DNA of 64,000 nt from Enteroscipio rubneri. GTDB taxonomy: Bacteria; Actinomycetota; Coriobacteriia; Coriobacteriales; Eggerthellaceae. Each line of letters opens with the position of its first letter. Positions within the stretch are counted from its first letter, which is position 1. Of the stretch, positions 1-9,130 are shown one piece after another. Made by a program: the position numbers and the translations under genes. The notes below the pieces were generated by a model, which made no database searches, was not told the origin of the DNA, and saw nothing but the letters and a program-made list of their open reading frames with translations. The stretch covers positions 124,001-188,000 of the forward strand of contig NZ_PPEK01000001.1 in assembly GCF_002899715.1 (NCBI RefSeq). The letters run 5' to 3'.

Positions 1-921
1 CTTGCCAAGCGCGGGTGCAGCGTCACGATGTTCGAAGCATTGCACAAGCTGGGCGGCGTATTGACGTACGGTATTCCCGAATTCCGCCTACCGAAAGATC
101 TTGTGGCACGCGAAACGTCCAAGTTGGGGGATCTCGGCGTCACGTTTGCGGTGAACTCCGTCGTGGGCAAACTCTACGATATAGACGAGCTTTTGGAGGA
201 GCGCGGATTCGACGCTGTCTTCGTGGGCACCGGCGCCGGCTTGCCCAGCTATCTGAACATCGAGGGCGAGGGCCTGAACGGCGTTTCGGTTGCGAGCGAG
301 CTGCTCACGCGTGTGAACCTGATGAAAGCCTATCGGTTCCCCGCCTATGATACGCCCGTGTACGCGGGAAAGAAGTGCGTCGTGGTGGGCGGCGGCAACG
401 TGGCGATGGACGCAGCACGCACGGCGAGGCGTCTGGGCGCCGACGTGTGCGTGGTCTACCGTCGCGGACGCGAGGAGATGCCGGCCCGTGCGGAGGAGAT
501 CCACCATGCCGAGCAGGAGGGGATTGAGTTCAAGCTGCTGACGAATCCCACGCGCATCCTTGGCGATGAGAACGGATGGGTGTCGGGCGTTGAGTGCGTG
601 CGTATGGAGTTGGGCGAGCCGGATGCGAGCGGGCGGCGGCGTCCCGAGCCTGTCGAAGGCAGCGAGTTCGTCATCGACATCGACATGCTCGTGATCGCTG
701 CGGGATCGAAGACGAATCCGCTCATCGCGAACACGACGCCCGGGCTTGACGTGACGACGCGCAGCCTGATCGTGGCCGACGAACGTACGTGCGCCACGTC
801 GAAACCGGGCGTATTCGCCGGGGGCGATGCCGTGATCGGCGCGGCGACGGTTATTCTCGCCATGGGCGCCGGCAAGCGCGCAGCGGCGGGCATCGCCGAG
901 TATCTGGCCCCGTCGGCTTAA
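1..921 (+). CDS. gltA: NADPH-dependent glutamate synthase-type oxidoreductase, 5' truncated by window edge
   Basis: The reading frame is open from base 1, so the N-terminus lies outside the window; about 306 residues are visible. The family passes electrons from NAD(P)H through two Rossmann domains (GltD / NADPH-dependent glutamate synthase small-subunit type, also found in stand-alone anaerobic forms). Visible support: a substrate-side motif LGGVLTYGIPEFRLPK near the start, a second nucleotide-binding motif VVVGGGNVAMDAART around visible residue 126 followed by YRRGREEMPA, and the C-terminal FAD motif GVFAGGDAVIGAATV. The N-terminal Fe-S region and first GxGxxG are not in view. Whether this is the stand-alone enzyme, a GltD or an NfnB-type subunit cannot be settled without upstream sequence. 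folC follows after 39 bp. Confidence 0.85.
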   Translation, partial: LAKRGCSVTMFEALHKLGGVLTYGIPEFRLPKDLVARETSKLGDLGVTFAVNSVVGKLYDIDELLEERGFDAVFVGTGAGLPSYLNIEGEGLNGVSVASELLTRVNLMKAYRFPAYDTPVYAGKKCVVVGGGNVAMDAARTARRLGADVCVVYRRGREEMPARAEEIHHAEQEGIEFKLLTNPTRILGDENGWVSGVECVRMELGEPDASGRRRPEPVEGSEFVIDIDMLVIAAGSKTNPLIANTTPGLDVTTRSLIVADERTCATSKPGVFAGGDAVIGAATVILAMGAGKRAAAGIAEYLAPSA

Positions 922-960
922 TGGCTGTCGGGACGCGTCGTCGCTGCTTGGAGGCCGCCC

Positions 961-2307
961 ATGTCGTTCGACCCGATTGCGTATATCAATGAGCCCCGGT
1001 GGCAGGAATCGCGCCTCGGGCTTGATCGCATCCGCGTGCTGCTGGAGCGCCTTGACCGGCCGCAGGATCGACTGAGGTTCGTCCACGTTGCCGGCACGAA
1101 CGGCAAGGGTTCCGTTTGCGCCTACCTGGCCTCGGTTCTGCAGATGGCGGGGTACCGGACGGGTTTGTTCACAAGCCCGTTCATTGAAAGGTTCGAAGAG
1201 CGCATCCGCGTGGACGGGGCCGATATTCCGCGCGACGAGCTGACCGCTGCGACATGCGCCGTCAAGGAGCAGGCCGAGGCTCTCGCGGCCGAGACAGGCG
1301 ATCACCCTACAGAATTCGAGTTGATGACGGCCGTTGCGCTCGTGCACTTCGCGCAGGCGGCGTGCGATATCGTGGTGCTTGAAGTAGGGTTGGGTGGACG
1401 GCTGGACTCGACGAACGTCATTGAGCCTCCGGAGGCGTCGGTTATCGTGCGCATCGGGCGCGACCATACGGCGCTTCTGGGCAACACGCTTGCGGCCATT
1501 GCATCCGAGAAGGCGGGCATCGTGAAGCCGGGTGCTCCGGTCGTTTCATGGCCGCAGGAGCCCGAGGCGATGGCCGTGATCGAGCGCGCCGCCGAAGCGT
1601 GCGGCGATGCGCTTGTGGTGCCGGACTTTTCGGAGCTTCGCGTGGGTTCTGCCAGGTCTGCAGGTGCCGCGACGCAGGGCGCGCTCGTCCGCCCGTTCTC
1701 CTACAAGCGCTTCGCCGACTTGAGCACGCACTTGTTGGGCGGCTATCAGCCGGCTAATGCCGCGCTTGCTATTGAGACGATCGAGGTGCTCCGTACGCGC
1801 GGATGGAGCATCTCCGACGAGGCGTTGCGCACGGGGATCGCACAGGCGCGCTGGCCCGGGCGCTTCGAAGTGGTCGATAGCGGTCCCAACCGACCGACGA
1901 TCGTCGTTGACGGCGGCCATAACCCCCAAGGCGCGCACGCATTGGCCTCGTCGTTGGAAGACATGTTTCCCGGCGCAAGACCCGTGTTCGTGATCGGTGT
2001 GCTCGAAGACAAAGATTATCCGGCTATGCTGGAGGCCGTGATCGCGCTCGGAAGCGCGTTCGTGGCGGTAGCTCCCGACAGCCCTCGCGCTCTTTCGGCC
2101 GATCGCTTGGCCAGGGCTATCCGCTGGGCCGGACAGGATCTGCTCGGTTGTTCGGCGTGCGTGAAGCCTGTGGTCGCTCAGGATATGAACGACGCGCTGC
2201 GCCGTGCCTGCGAACTCGCCGGTTCTGACGGTGTCGTGTGCGTTTTCGGGAGCCTTTACAGCGTCGGCGCAGCCAAGCGAGCGATCGCCGCTATGAACCG
2301 AGACTGA
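961..2307 (+). CDS. folC: Folylpolyglutamate synthase / dihydrofolate synthase
   Basis: A cytoplasmic Mur-ligase-family enzyme that adds glutamate to folates (and usually to dihydropteroate) with ATP. The 448 residues match the usual FolC length. The ATP-binding loop GTNGKGS lies at about residues 45-51, followed by the typical LFTSPFIERFEERIRVDG stretch. A second Mur-ligase motif, IGRDHTALLGNTLAAIASEKAGI, and the C-terminal domain motif DGGHNPQGAHALASSL are intact. The ATG is preceded by TTGGAGG at good spacing. It follows the oxidoreductase on the same strand and converges with the TetR-type gene, with only a 23-bp gap. Confidence 0.93.
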   Translation: MSFDPIAYINEPRWQESRLGLDRIRVLLERLDRPQDRLRFVHVAGTNGKGSVCAYLASVLQMAGYRTGLFTSPFIERFEERIRVDGADIPRDELTAATCAVKEQAEALAAETGDHPTEFELMTAVALVHFAQAACDIVVLEVGLGGRLDSTNVIEPPEASVIVRIGRDHTALLGNTLAAIASEKAGIVKPGAPVVSWPQEPEAMAVIERAAEACGDALVVPDFSELRVGSARSAGAATQGALVRPFSYKRFADLSTHLLGGYQPANAALAIETIEVLRTRGWSISDEALRTGIAQARWPGRFEVVDSGPNRPTIVVDGGHNPQGAHALASSLEDMFPGARPVFVIGVLEDKDYPAMLEAVIALGSAFVAVAPDSPRALSADRLARAIRWAGQDLLGCSACVKPVVAQDMNDALRRACELAGSDGVVCVFGSLYSVGAAKRAIAAMNRD

Positions 2308-2330
2308 CCTGCGGCGCTTCGGCGATTCGA

Positions 2331-2903
2331 TCAGTCCATCGAGAGCGCATCGTAGAGCCTACGCGGAATGACGACGGCCAGCCTTGCAGCGGCCTCCTTC
2401 GGCGGCGGTGCCGTGCCGAGCCGGTACCATTCGGTAAGGATCTCGGTTTCCGTCTTCACCCAGGTGTCGATGCAGAACATCAGCTCGTCGTCTATATCCG
2501 CCTTCCGGTAGTCCTGCAGCGTCTCGACGAGCACGCGCTTGCGGTAGTGGGGCATGATGTTACGGTCTGCAGGCGAGTTGAGCGTGTACTGGGTGGCCGC
2601 CTCGAAGAACCTTTTCTCCAGGGAGAGCAACCGGATGTGGTGGAAATAGCCTGTCTCCCAATCGATGGTCCTGCCCACTTCGATGAGGTAGAACTGGTGG
2701 ACGTGGATGGGCCACCACCAATGCAGGCTGTACTTGCTGTCGAAATGCCGATAGAACGTCTGTCGCGATATGCCGGCCCTCTCGCAGAGCTCGCCTACGG
2801 TGATATGGTCGAGCGAGCGGTCGACCGCGTGCATGATCCTCAGTTTGATCTGCACGTCCTCGCTGTCAAGAAGCCCCTTGTGCTCCCAGTCTTCCCGTGC
2901 CAT
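2331..2903 (-). CDS. TetR/AcrR-family transcriptional regulator
   Basis: A 190-residue regulator with an N-terminal helix-turn-helix (roughly residues 30-55, motif VGELCERAGISRQTFYRHFDSK), followed by a helical ligand-binding region rich in aromatics (HWWWPIHVHQFY). I chose ATG at 2903 because GGAGGGAGGGG sits just upstream; an earlier in-frame ATG at 2921 has no such site. It lies downstream of, and on the same strand as, the flavoprotein/iron-sulfur reductase genes, so control of that pair is plausible, but this is inference. The upstream 170 bp contains a C7 run (on +) and a TATACT-like hexamer on the minus strand. Confidence 0.85.
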   Translation of the reverse strand: MAREDWEHKGLLDSEDVQIKLRIMHAVDRSLDHITVGELCERAGISRQTFYRHFDSKYSLHWWWPIHVHQFYLIEVGRTIDWETGYFHHIRLLSLEKRFFEAATQYTLNSPADRNIMPHYRKRVLVETLQDYRKADIDDELMFCIDTWVKTETEILTEWYRLGTAPPPKEAAARLAVVIPRRLYDALSMD

Positions 2904-3076
2904 GAACCCCTCCCTCCGCATCGTCGTGCGGACCCCCCCTACAAGTAGTATAGCCCGCGTGCGCCGATGCTGCACGCGCCGCCGCGCAGGGCGCCCCGCG
3001 AACGCAGTCGCGGGGCGCCCGAGCTCGATGCCTCGAGGCAGCCGCTTTCGGACGGTATCGGGAACAGGCGGCGACG

Positions 3077-3781
3077 CTAGGCGTCGACGGGTTTCAAGCC
3101 GGCCGCCTCGGCGGCGGCGCGTAGGTCCTTCCAGGTGGCAAGGTGATCGATTTCGAGCGCTTTGCAGACCTCGTCGCAGATGCCGCATTCGGTGCAGGTC
3201 CAGAGGCCGTTCTGCACAGCTTCGACCACGCGGTCGCCCTGATCGTAGGGATCGTAGAAGCGGTTGGCGATGGCGATCATGCCAGTCGGCCCGATGAAGG
3301 ACTTCGTCCCCTTCATTTGGACGACCGGGCAGGCGGCCATGCATACGCCGCAGCGCGCGCAGTATTCGAGCGGTTCGAGCTTCTTGTAAAGGTCGGGATC
3401 GACCGGAGCCTTAACCTCGTCGAGCGTAAGATCGAAGGCGCGTTGACGTGCAAGGATTCTACTCACCTTGTCGGTGATCCTCGTCTTGTCGACGATAAGA
3501 TCGCGCACGACGGGGAATCCGGTCAAGGGACCGACCTCGTTCTTCCCGCCTTCGTCCACAAGGGTGACGCAGGCTAAACAGGGCGTGCCGTTCAGTGTCA
3601 TGGCGCAGCGCCCACAGACGCGCCCGCGGCAGCTGTAGTCGAACGCGATGGGCTCGATGGTATCGTTGATGAGGACGAGCGCCTCCAGCAGGGTCATGTG
3701 CTCCCAATGCTCGATATCGTATTCGGAGAACGATGGCTCCGCGTCGACCGAGGGGTTGAACTTCTGTACTGTGACTTTCAT
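3077..3781 (-). CDS. Fumarate reductase/succinate dehydrogenase-type iron-sulfur subunit
   Basis: A 234-residue FrdB/SdhB-like electron-transfer protein. The N-terminal plant-type ferredoxin domain has C51, C56, C59 and C71 (C-x4-C-x2-C-x11-C) for a [2Fe-2S] cluster. The C-terminal domain has C141/C144/C147/C151 and C196/C199/C202/C206. The last group has four cysteines where E. coli FrdB has three, suggesting a [4Fe-4S] rather than a [3Fe-4S] cluster, as in thiol:fumarate reductase-type subunits (inference). No signal peptide is visible. It starts 29 bp after the flavoprotein stop with AAGGAG upstream, so the two form an operon. No membrane-anchor gene is next to it. Confidence 0.9.
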   Translation of the reverse strand: MKVTVQKFNPSVDAEPSFSEYDIEHWEHMTLLEALVLINDTIEPIAFDYSCRGRVCGRCAMTLNGTPCLACVTLVDEGGKNEVGPLTGFPVVRDLIVDKTRITDKVSRILARQRAFDLTLDEVKAPVDPDLYKKLEPLEYCARCGVCMAACPVVQMKGTKSFIGPTGMIAIANRFYDPYDQGDRVVEAVQNGLWTCTECGICDEVCKALEIDHLATWKDLRAAAEAAGLKPVDA

Positions 3782-3810
3782 GATGTCTCCTTACGCCTCG
3801 ATCCGTCGGA

Positions 3811-5685
3811 CTAGTCAAGCTCGACGACGGGCACGGTTTCCAGCTGCATGGCGCCGTCAACGTTGCGGGCGACGATATTGCAGGTCCATGCCCCGGGATT
3901 CTCCTCGGGGTACTCGGGCCGATAGCTGTGCCCGCGGCTTTCCTCGCGCATGAGCGCGGCACGCGAGCTGGCTTCGGCGATGTCGAGAAGGTTGCACGCT
4001 TCGATGGCCGCCTTCCAGTCGGTGTTGTACGTGAGCGTGGCGTCGCCGAGCGTCATGTTCGGCAGTTCCTCAGAACGGATGCGCGCAAGCTCATCGACCG
4101 CCTGCTGCATCGCTTCGGTTTCACGCGTGGGCTGGCAGGCTTGATAGGCCGCCTTTTGGATCATGCGTGTGACTTCCTGCGGGCGTTTACCGCCGCCTTG
4201 GCGCAGTCTCAGCTCGTGCAGGCGGTTGATCTCCTCCTCGATGGCATCGAATGCGAAGGATGCGGGGCGTTTCGCCCCCTCGCCTTCGGCGTACTCGATG
4301 GCTTTCATCATCGCGTAGGAGCCGTCGCGATAAGCGACGTTCACCGACGAGCCGCCCTGGGCGCCGTACACGCCTCCGCCTCGCGAGCAGAATAAACCCG
4401 GCATGCCCTCGACCATGAGGTTCTCGTCGACACGGGGATTTCCGCCGTGCTCGTAGGCTTCAAGGGCGCATTCCAGTTTGGTCGAGGCTACGTCGATGCC
4501 GAAGACCTCCCGCCACAGCTCGACGTTGCGGCGGTACACTTCGCCCATGGCTGCGAAGGCTTCCGGGTTCGAGAAATCGACGTATACACCTCCGTTCGGC
4601 GATCCGCCCCCGTCGTGGATGGCCTTCGCAATGGTGCGGGTGAATGTGATGCGGTCAAGCGTGGAGTAGTCCATGCCGCGGAAGAAATAGGTGTCGTTGG
4701 CGTCGCAGATATACTCGCAGCACAGATTGTCGGCTCCGATGCCGCCCACGAACGTGGCAGCAAGACCCATGGGGTACATGCTGATGAGGTCGAACTGGAA
4801 GAACTCCGAGTCCTGCAGCGCCGCGCCGCGCCGGTAGGCTGCGGCATCGACGTCGCCGGTATTGTCGGGCGAGTTGATGGATGTGGGTGCGACGGTGTTC
4901 CAGCCGTATATCCACGAGCTTGCTCCCGTGCAGGATATTGTGGCCTTCGCGCGGAACACGCGTACGACGCCGGTGGGGATGTGCAATCCGACGGCTCCGA
5001 TGCACGCCCCATCCTCTATGATCACATCGGTGATCATAGTGTGGTCAAAGATGCGCGCGCCGGTGCGCTCTACCGAATCCGTGAAGTAGCGCGGAAAGCC
5101 GTTGAACGTTCCGAACAATGGATAGCCCGGCATATCGAGGCCGGGCGCAAACGTCCCGTCCTCATCGCGCACGAACAGGTTGTTGCCCTCCTGCGCGTAG
5201 CGCAGAAGCAGGTTGCGTTCCTCGACGGTGAACGCCTCGTGCGTGGCTTTCGCGATCTTTTTGTTCGTGAGTTCGTTCAAGACGAAGTCCTCGGACTGGT
5301 CCCAGGGCGTGTCGGTTTGGATGAAGTTCACCCAGTTGCACCAGTTGTAGCCGCAGGCGCCGCCGAAGTGGAAGGGTCCCTTCTCCACGACGGCCACATC
5401 TTTGCCCTGCTTGTGCGCCTGCAGGGCGGCGTGCGATCCGGCAAGCCCGCCGCCGATGATGAGGATTTCGGTGTCGTAGAGCTCGAAAGCCGCCGTTGCA
5501 GATGCGTTTTCCGCGCCCGAAGAGCCGCTGCCGCCTGCCGCGCCGCCTCCAGTCGAGCAGCCTGTCGCCGTGCCGAGCGCCCCCGAAAGCATGATCGTGC
5601 CGAAGGCGACGGCGCTCCCGCCCAAAAACGCGCGCCGCGATATGCCGGTTCCTTCCGTGCGGGTAGTGCTTCGCTCGCTATCCAT
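3811..5685 (-). CDS. Tat-exported FAD-dependent fumarate reductase-type flavoprotein
   Basis: A 624-residue FrdA/SdhA-like reductase. The N-terminus has a twin-arginine motif S16-R-R-A-F-L followed by a hydrophobic stretch and Cys43 in a GC-S context, so it may be a Tat lipoprotein (its lipobox ATGC is weak). The FAD dinucleotide motif GGGLAG lies at residues 78-83, and the C-terminal FrdA-type helical domain (about 490-620) is present. I see no obvious covalent-FAD histidine in the usual place. ATG at 5685 was chosen because of AAGGAG upstream; the longer frame adds an implausible Arg-rich tail ahead of the Tat signal. Eggerthellaceae encode many such exported flavoprotein reductases with varied acceptors (the digoxin reductase Cgr2 is a relative), so the substrate is unknown. 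Confidence 0.88.
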   Translation of the reverse strand: MDSERSTTRTEGTGISRRAFLGGSAVAFGTIMLSGALGTATGCSTGGGAAGGSGSSGAENASATAAFELYDTEILIIGGGLAGSHAALQAHKQGKDVAVVEKGPFHFGGACGYNWCNWVNFIQTDTPWDQSEDFVLNELTNKKIAKATHEAFTVEERNLLLRYAQEGNNLFVRDEDGTFAPGLDMPGYPLFGTFNGFPRYFTDSVERTGARIFDHTMITDVIIEDGACIGAVGLHIPTGVVRVFRAKATISCTGASSWIYGWNTVAPTSINSPDNTGDVDAAAYRRGAALQDSEFFQFDLISMYPMGLAATFVGGIGADNLCCEYICDANDTYFFRGMDYSTLDRITFTRTIAKAIHDGGGSPNGGVYVDFSNPEAFAAMGEVYRRNVELWREVFGIDVASTKLECALEAYEHGGNPRVDENLMVEGMPGLFCSRGGGVYGAQGGSSVNVAYRDGSYAMMKAIEYAEGEGAKRPASFAFDAIEEEINRLHELRLRQGGGKRPQEVTRMIQKAAYQACQPTRETEAMQQAVDELARIRSEELPNMTLGDATLTYNTDWKAAIEACNLLDIAEASSRAALMREESRGHSYRPEYPEENPGAWTCNIVARNVDGAMQLETVPVVELD

Positions 5686-6125
5686 GATGCTCCTTCCCCT
5701 CCGATGAGCCGTGCGCGCGGGTGCGCGCGCCGTCGACACCATTCTTCGCGGCGGCGCGGCGCAGAGCAAAGGACGGCCCGGTGCATTCGTTCTCGTTCAT
5801 GAGACAATACCGACGTTTGTCCTCGAAACGGGTACAAGGGCATGCCCTTATCGAGCATGAGCGCGTGGTGAAGAGGGCGACGGAAGAACAGGACCGATCG
5901 AGCGCCCTTGCCGGGTCCGGGAAATCCTGCGCTTTGCCGTATGCGTTGCCGCTGGATCGAGCGCGGTGTTTTCTCACGCGCTTTGCTCTTCTTCGAGGCG
6001 CGTGCCCCGCAATTTGACGATTCGGCTGCTTCATACCTTGATCGAATATTCATTGCAAAGTGCGCTATGCTGAAAATGGAATAACACCACACGCGTTTCA
6101 ACGCGTTGTTGAAAGGTATAGCGGT
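5686..6125. other. 440-bp divergent intergenic region
   Basis: This region lies between the Tat flavoprotein (minus) and the surface protein (plus) and must hold both promoters. Short open frames here have no convincing SD or family resemblance. The most distinctive element is the palindrome CAACGCGTTG at 6099-6108, about 18 bp upstream of the surface-protein start and just ahead of its GAAAGG SD. I see no terminator. Confidence 0.4.
6099..6108. promoter_or_regulatory. Palindrome CAACGCGTTG upstream of surface protein
   Basis: A perfect 10-bp palindrome immediately 5' of the SD. With flanks it matches 11 of 12 bases of ACAACGCGTTGT at 10102-10113, which lies in another divergent promoter region. 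It could be an operator of a shared regulator; chance is possible for such a short element. Confidence 0.3.
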
Positions 6126-8999
6126 ATGAACATGGCAGGAAAACTGGTCGCCGTCGGGACGGCTCTCGTCCTGGTTTGGGCAACGGGCGGCATCGGCTTC
6201 GCCCCGGCATTCGCCCAGAGCGCGAAGCCTGATCCCGCTTCGTCGTCGTGGGCCGCGAGCGCGAATGCGGAAACGGGCCGTGCGGAAGCGGACGATCCTG
6301 TGGCGGATGGCGGGTCCGACGGTGCGCCTGAAGGCGCTGCTGGGACGGTCGATCCGAAGGAGCACCTGGACGCAGAATCCCCGCACGAGGAGTTCGCGCC
6401 CGATCCGAGCGGTTCTTCTTCGGCGGAGAGCGATGCGGGCGAAGCCGATGGCGAGGATGCGGAGACTACGGACGAGAAACCGCTCAAAGAGGGAATCTTG
6501 GCGGTGCTCGCGCTCGTGCAAGGCGACGGGCTTTCGTCTGCGGCCTCTATCGAACGCTCGGGGTCGACGGTATACGCCAACGGCGTGCCGATCGTCGTAA
6601 AGCCGGATGCCGATGGGAAGGCATATATCTTCGATGGCGCGGGTACGGTAAAGCTGGACGAAACCCCTCTTGCTTCAGGATCGAAGGTCTACGGTGGCGG
6701 CAACGGCGTGGATATCGACGGGAATACGAGCATTTCAGTCGAAGCGGTATCGAATATATCCATTTTCGGCGGCGGGTATAACGGAGCCGTTTCCGGCAAT
6801 GCTCGCATCTCTGTCGCAAACGCATCGACGGGCACCGTGTACGGGGGCGGTTTCTCCGACGGCTCGCGTGCGGCCGATATCGGCGGGAGCGTTTCCATCG
6901 ATCTGGCTGGCACCGGCACGAAAAGCAAGGTGTATGGCGGAGGCTCTGCCGAAGCGTCGAAGGGCGACGCCTCGGCGAACGTCGCAGGCGCGGTACGTAT
7001 TTCGTGCGAGAATTTCAATCATCAAGGGGGAAGCTCCGTATATGGTGGCGGCTATGCGCGTACGAGCTCTGCATACTCGGCGAGCGCACAGGTGGGTAGC
7101 GTGCAGATGGAGGGATCCGGTCCGACTTACGTGCTGCGCGGCGGCGGATGGGCTTTCGCTTCGGGATCCGGCGCCGCCCATGCCGACGTGCTCGGCGCCA
7201 TCGAGATCGTATTGACCGATCCCGATGTGCGCGAGGTGTACAGCGGAGGCTATGCCGACGGAGCTGCAGCCACGGCGGATGCCGCATCCGTCGACACAAC
7301 GGTGGCGGGTGGAGAGATGATGATGCTGTACGGCGGAGGAACCGCCGACGGCGGCTCGGCGAACGTGGCAGGTGCGGCGAACGTGACCATCGACGGGTGC
7401 TCGAATCTGTACGGCTACACCATCGGCGGCGGCAGCGCTTCGAATGCGGGCAGCGCCGACGTGGGCTCTGTCGCGATCTCGATTCACGATTCGGTGGGCC
7501 CGGTCGAGAAGCAGCTGGGCAGCTGGGTTGCCCAAGCCGTCTACGTTGGCGGCAGCGCATCTGGTGCGGGATCGCATGCCGATGTGACGGGTTCGGCATC
7601 GCTTGCCATCGAAGGCGGAAGCATGGCTGGCAACCTGTACGGTGGGGGCGACGCCTCGGGCGGCGCTTCGGCGACAGTGAAGTCGCTCTCCGTGCGCTTG
7701 TCGAACATCGCAGCATATATGTTCAACGATGGGAATCAGGACGTTGCTGGACTGCTGAGCCTGTTCGCGGCCGGAGAGACTGTTGAAGACGGCAGCTCGT
7801 CGCTCGTGCAGGATGCGGTGGACGTCCAGCTTTCCGGGTTGAATCTTGAAAACCTGTGGGGTGCTGTGTCGGCCGTCGACGACGACCCGTTCGCTCCTAC
7901 CGCACAGGTCGGGGCGAGCTTTCAGGAGGGGGCGGGCCTGACGGCTCTCTTGGCGTGCGTTGATCGCATCGAGCTCTCGCATGAGCTCGTGGTGCCCGCA
8001 TTCCAACCGAAGGGGAACGGCGTTCCCACCATGATACGCGCGTCGAACTTCGCCGTCGGCGATGCGCTTGTCACCTGCCCTGCTCCCGACGCCCATGCAG
8101 ACTGGTTTGCCCTTGATGATCGCGAGATCGGCTTCGAGCAACGTGAGCAGAGCGCTCGATGGCTTTTCAGCCGTGCAAGCGGCAGCATCGTCGTGGACCC
8201 GGAGGCGGATGCGGGGGAGGTGCCCGAAGTCGCGCTGGCCGATCCGGACGGCGCACTGTCTTCGTTACTGACCGAGGAGGATCAGGCGGCTCTTGACGGG
8301 GGTTCCTCGGTGACGTTTGCTCTCAAGGTCGCACCGCATGATCTCTCCTCCGATGAGCAGTCCCTGTTGGCTGAGATCGCTCGCCTTGCTTCGTATACCT
8401 TCGTTCAGCATTTGGACATTTCGCTGGCGAAGCAAGTCGATGGCGTCGAAACGCCGCTCTCGACGCTTTCCACGCCTCTGCGATTGACCATTGCGACGCC
8501 CTACGAGGCGGCGGATGCTCAAACGCCTACGAAGTACGCAGTCGTTCGCGTTCACGAAAACCCCGATGGCACGTTGGAAACAGCCGTGCTTGAAGACAAG
8601 GACGACGATCCTGCCACAATCACGATCGAGACGGACGCGTTCTCCACGTACTCGCTCGCGTACGCCGTCGAAGGATCGGGCGGTACGACCGACCCGGGTG
8701 GGAACGGTGGAGGTTCCGGCGACGACGGCTCGAACGGCGGCGAGGGTCAAGGAGGTTCGCCCGATGGGGGAGGAACCGGCGGAGTCGACGGCCAGACGGG
8801 ATCTCGTGGGCAAAACTCCGCAGATGATCCGCTCGGTGATGGAGCGAACGCGTCTGCCACAGGCGGGAAGGATTCCGCAGGGTCTCTGCTCGCGACGAGC
8901 GATCCGACCGCAGTGTTCGCGCTTGCCGCCGCAGGCGTGACCCTGATCGCCGCCTGCACTGTCGGCGCTGCGGCTGTTCGACGTTCTCGTCGCTCGTAG
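6126..8999 (+). CDS. Large secreted surface protein with YGGG repeats and degenerate sorting signal
   Basis: 957 residues if translated from ATG 6126, which has GAAAGG nine bases upstream and leads directly into a signal peptide (hydrophobic core, then AFA-Q cleavage near residue 31). Residues 40-130 are acidic and low complexity. From about 190 to 510 there are some eleven short repeats centred on (V/I)YGGG or close variants (VYGGG, IFGGG, LYGGG, VYVGG) spaced 25-45 residues, alternating with short beta-strand-like stretches; this suggests a beta-solenoid. A C-terminal globular part (about 680-860) is followed by a Gly/Ser-rich linker, LLATSD, a hydrophobic segment and RRSRRS. That ending resembles a cell-wall sorting signal, but the LPxTG box is degenerate. 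Function is unknown; adhesion is a guess. No sortase gene lies in this window. Confidence 0.8.
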   Translation: MNMAGKLVAVGTALVLVWATGGIGFAPAFAQSAKPDPASSSWAASANAETGRAEADDPVADGGSDGAPEGAAGTVDPKEHLDAESPHEEFAPDPSGSSSAESDAGEADGEDAETTDEKPLKEGILAVLALVQGDGLSSAASIERSGSTVYANGVPIVVKPDADGKAYIFDGAGTVKLDETPLASGSKVYGGGNGVDIDGNTSISVEAVSNISIFGGGYNGAVSGNARISVANASTGTVYGGGFSDGSRAADIGGSVSIDLAGTGTKSKVYGGGSAEASKGDASANVAGAVRISCENFNHQGGSSVYGGGYARTSSAYSASAQVGSVQMEGSGPTYVLRGGGWAFASGSGAAHADVLGAIEIVLTDPDVREVYSGGYADGAAATADAASVDTTVAGGEMMMLYGGGTADGGSANVAGAANVTIDGCSNLYGYTIGGGSASNAGSADVGSVAISIHDSVGPVEKQLGSWVAQAVYVGGSASGAGSHADVTGSASLAIEGGSMAGNLYGGGDASGGASATVKSLSVRLSNIAAYMFNDGNQDVAGLLSLFAAGETVEDGSSSLVQDAVDVQLSGLNLENLWGAVSAVDDDPFAPTAQVGASFQEGAGLTALLACVDRIELSHELVVPAFQPKGNGVPTMIRASNFAVGDALVTCPAPDAHADWFALDDREIGFEQREQSARWLFSRASGSIVVDPEADAGEVPEVALADPDGALSSLLTEEDQAALDGGSSVTFALKVAPHDLSSDEQSLLAEIARLASYTFVQHLDISLAKQVDGVETPLSTLSTPLRLTIATPYEAADAQTPTKYAVVRVHENPDGTLETAVLEDKDDDPATITIETDAFSTYSLAYAVEGSGGTTDPGGNGGGSGDDGSNGGEGQGGSPDGGGTGGVDGQTGSRGQNSADDPLGDGANASATGGKDSAGSLLATSDPTAVFALAAAGVTLIAACTVGAAAVRRSRRS

Positions 9000-9041
9000 C
9001 AGCGGAATCGGCTAGCCTGGAACGACTGCCTCAAGATGCAA

Positions 9042-9070
9042 GCGGACCCGCCGAAGCGGGTCCGCTTTTT
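9042..9070 (+). terminator. Rho-independent terminator of surface protein gene
   Basis: A perfect 10-bp stem, GCGGACCCGC paired with GCGGGTCCGC around the tetraloop CGAA, runs directly into TTTTT. It lies about 40 bp after the surface-protein stop and reads on the plus strand. The convergent acpP gene ends at 9131. Confidence 0.92.
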
Positions 9071-9130
9071 CGATCTGCTACGTTCGGCGCGCGAGGCTCG
9101 ATCGGCCGTCGCGGCAGCCGCTGCCGAATT

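Noticed and set aside
88-1467. 459-codon open frame on the minus strand across the oxidoreductase and folC
   Set aside because: It is antisense to two well-supported genes and rich in Arg/His/Pro, the usual product of high-GC codon bias; no SD or family motif.
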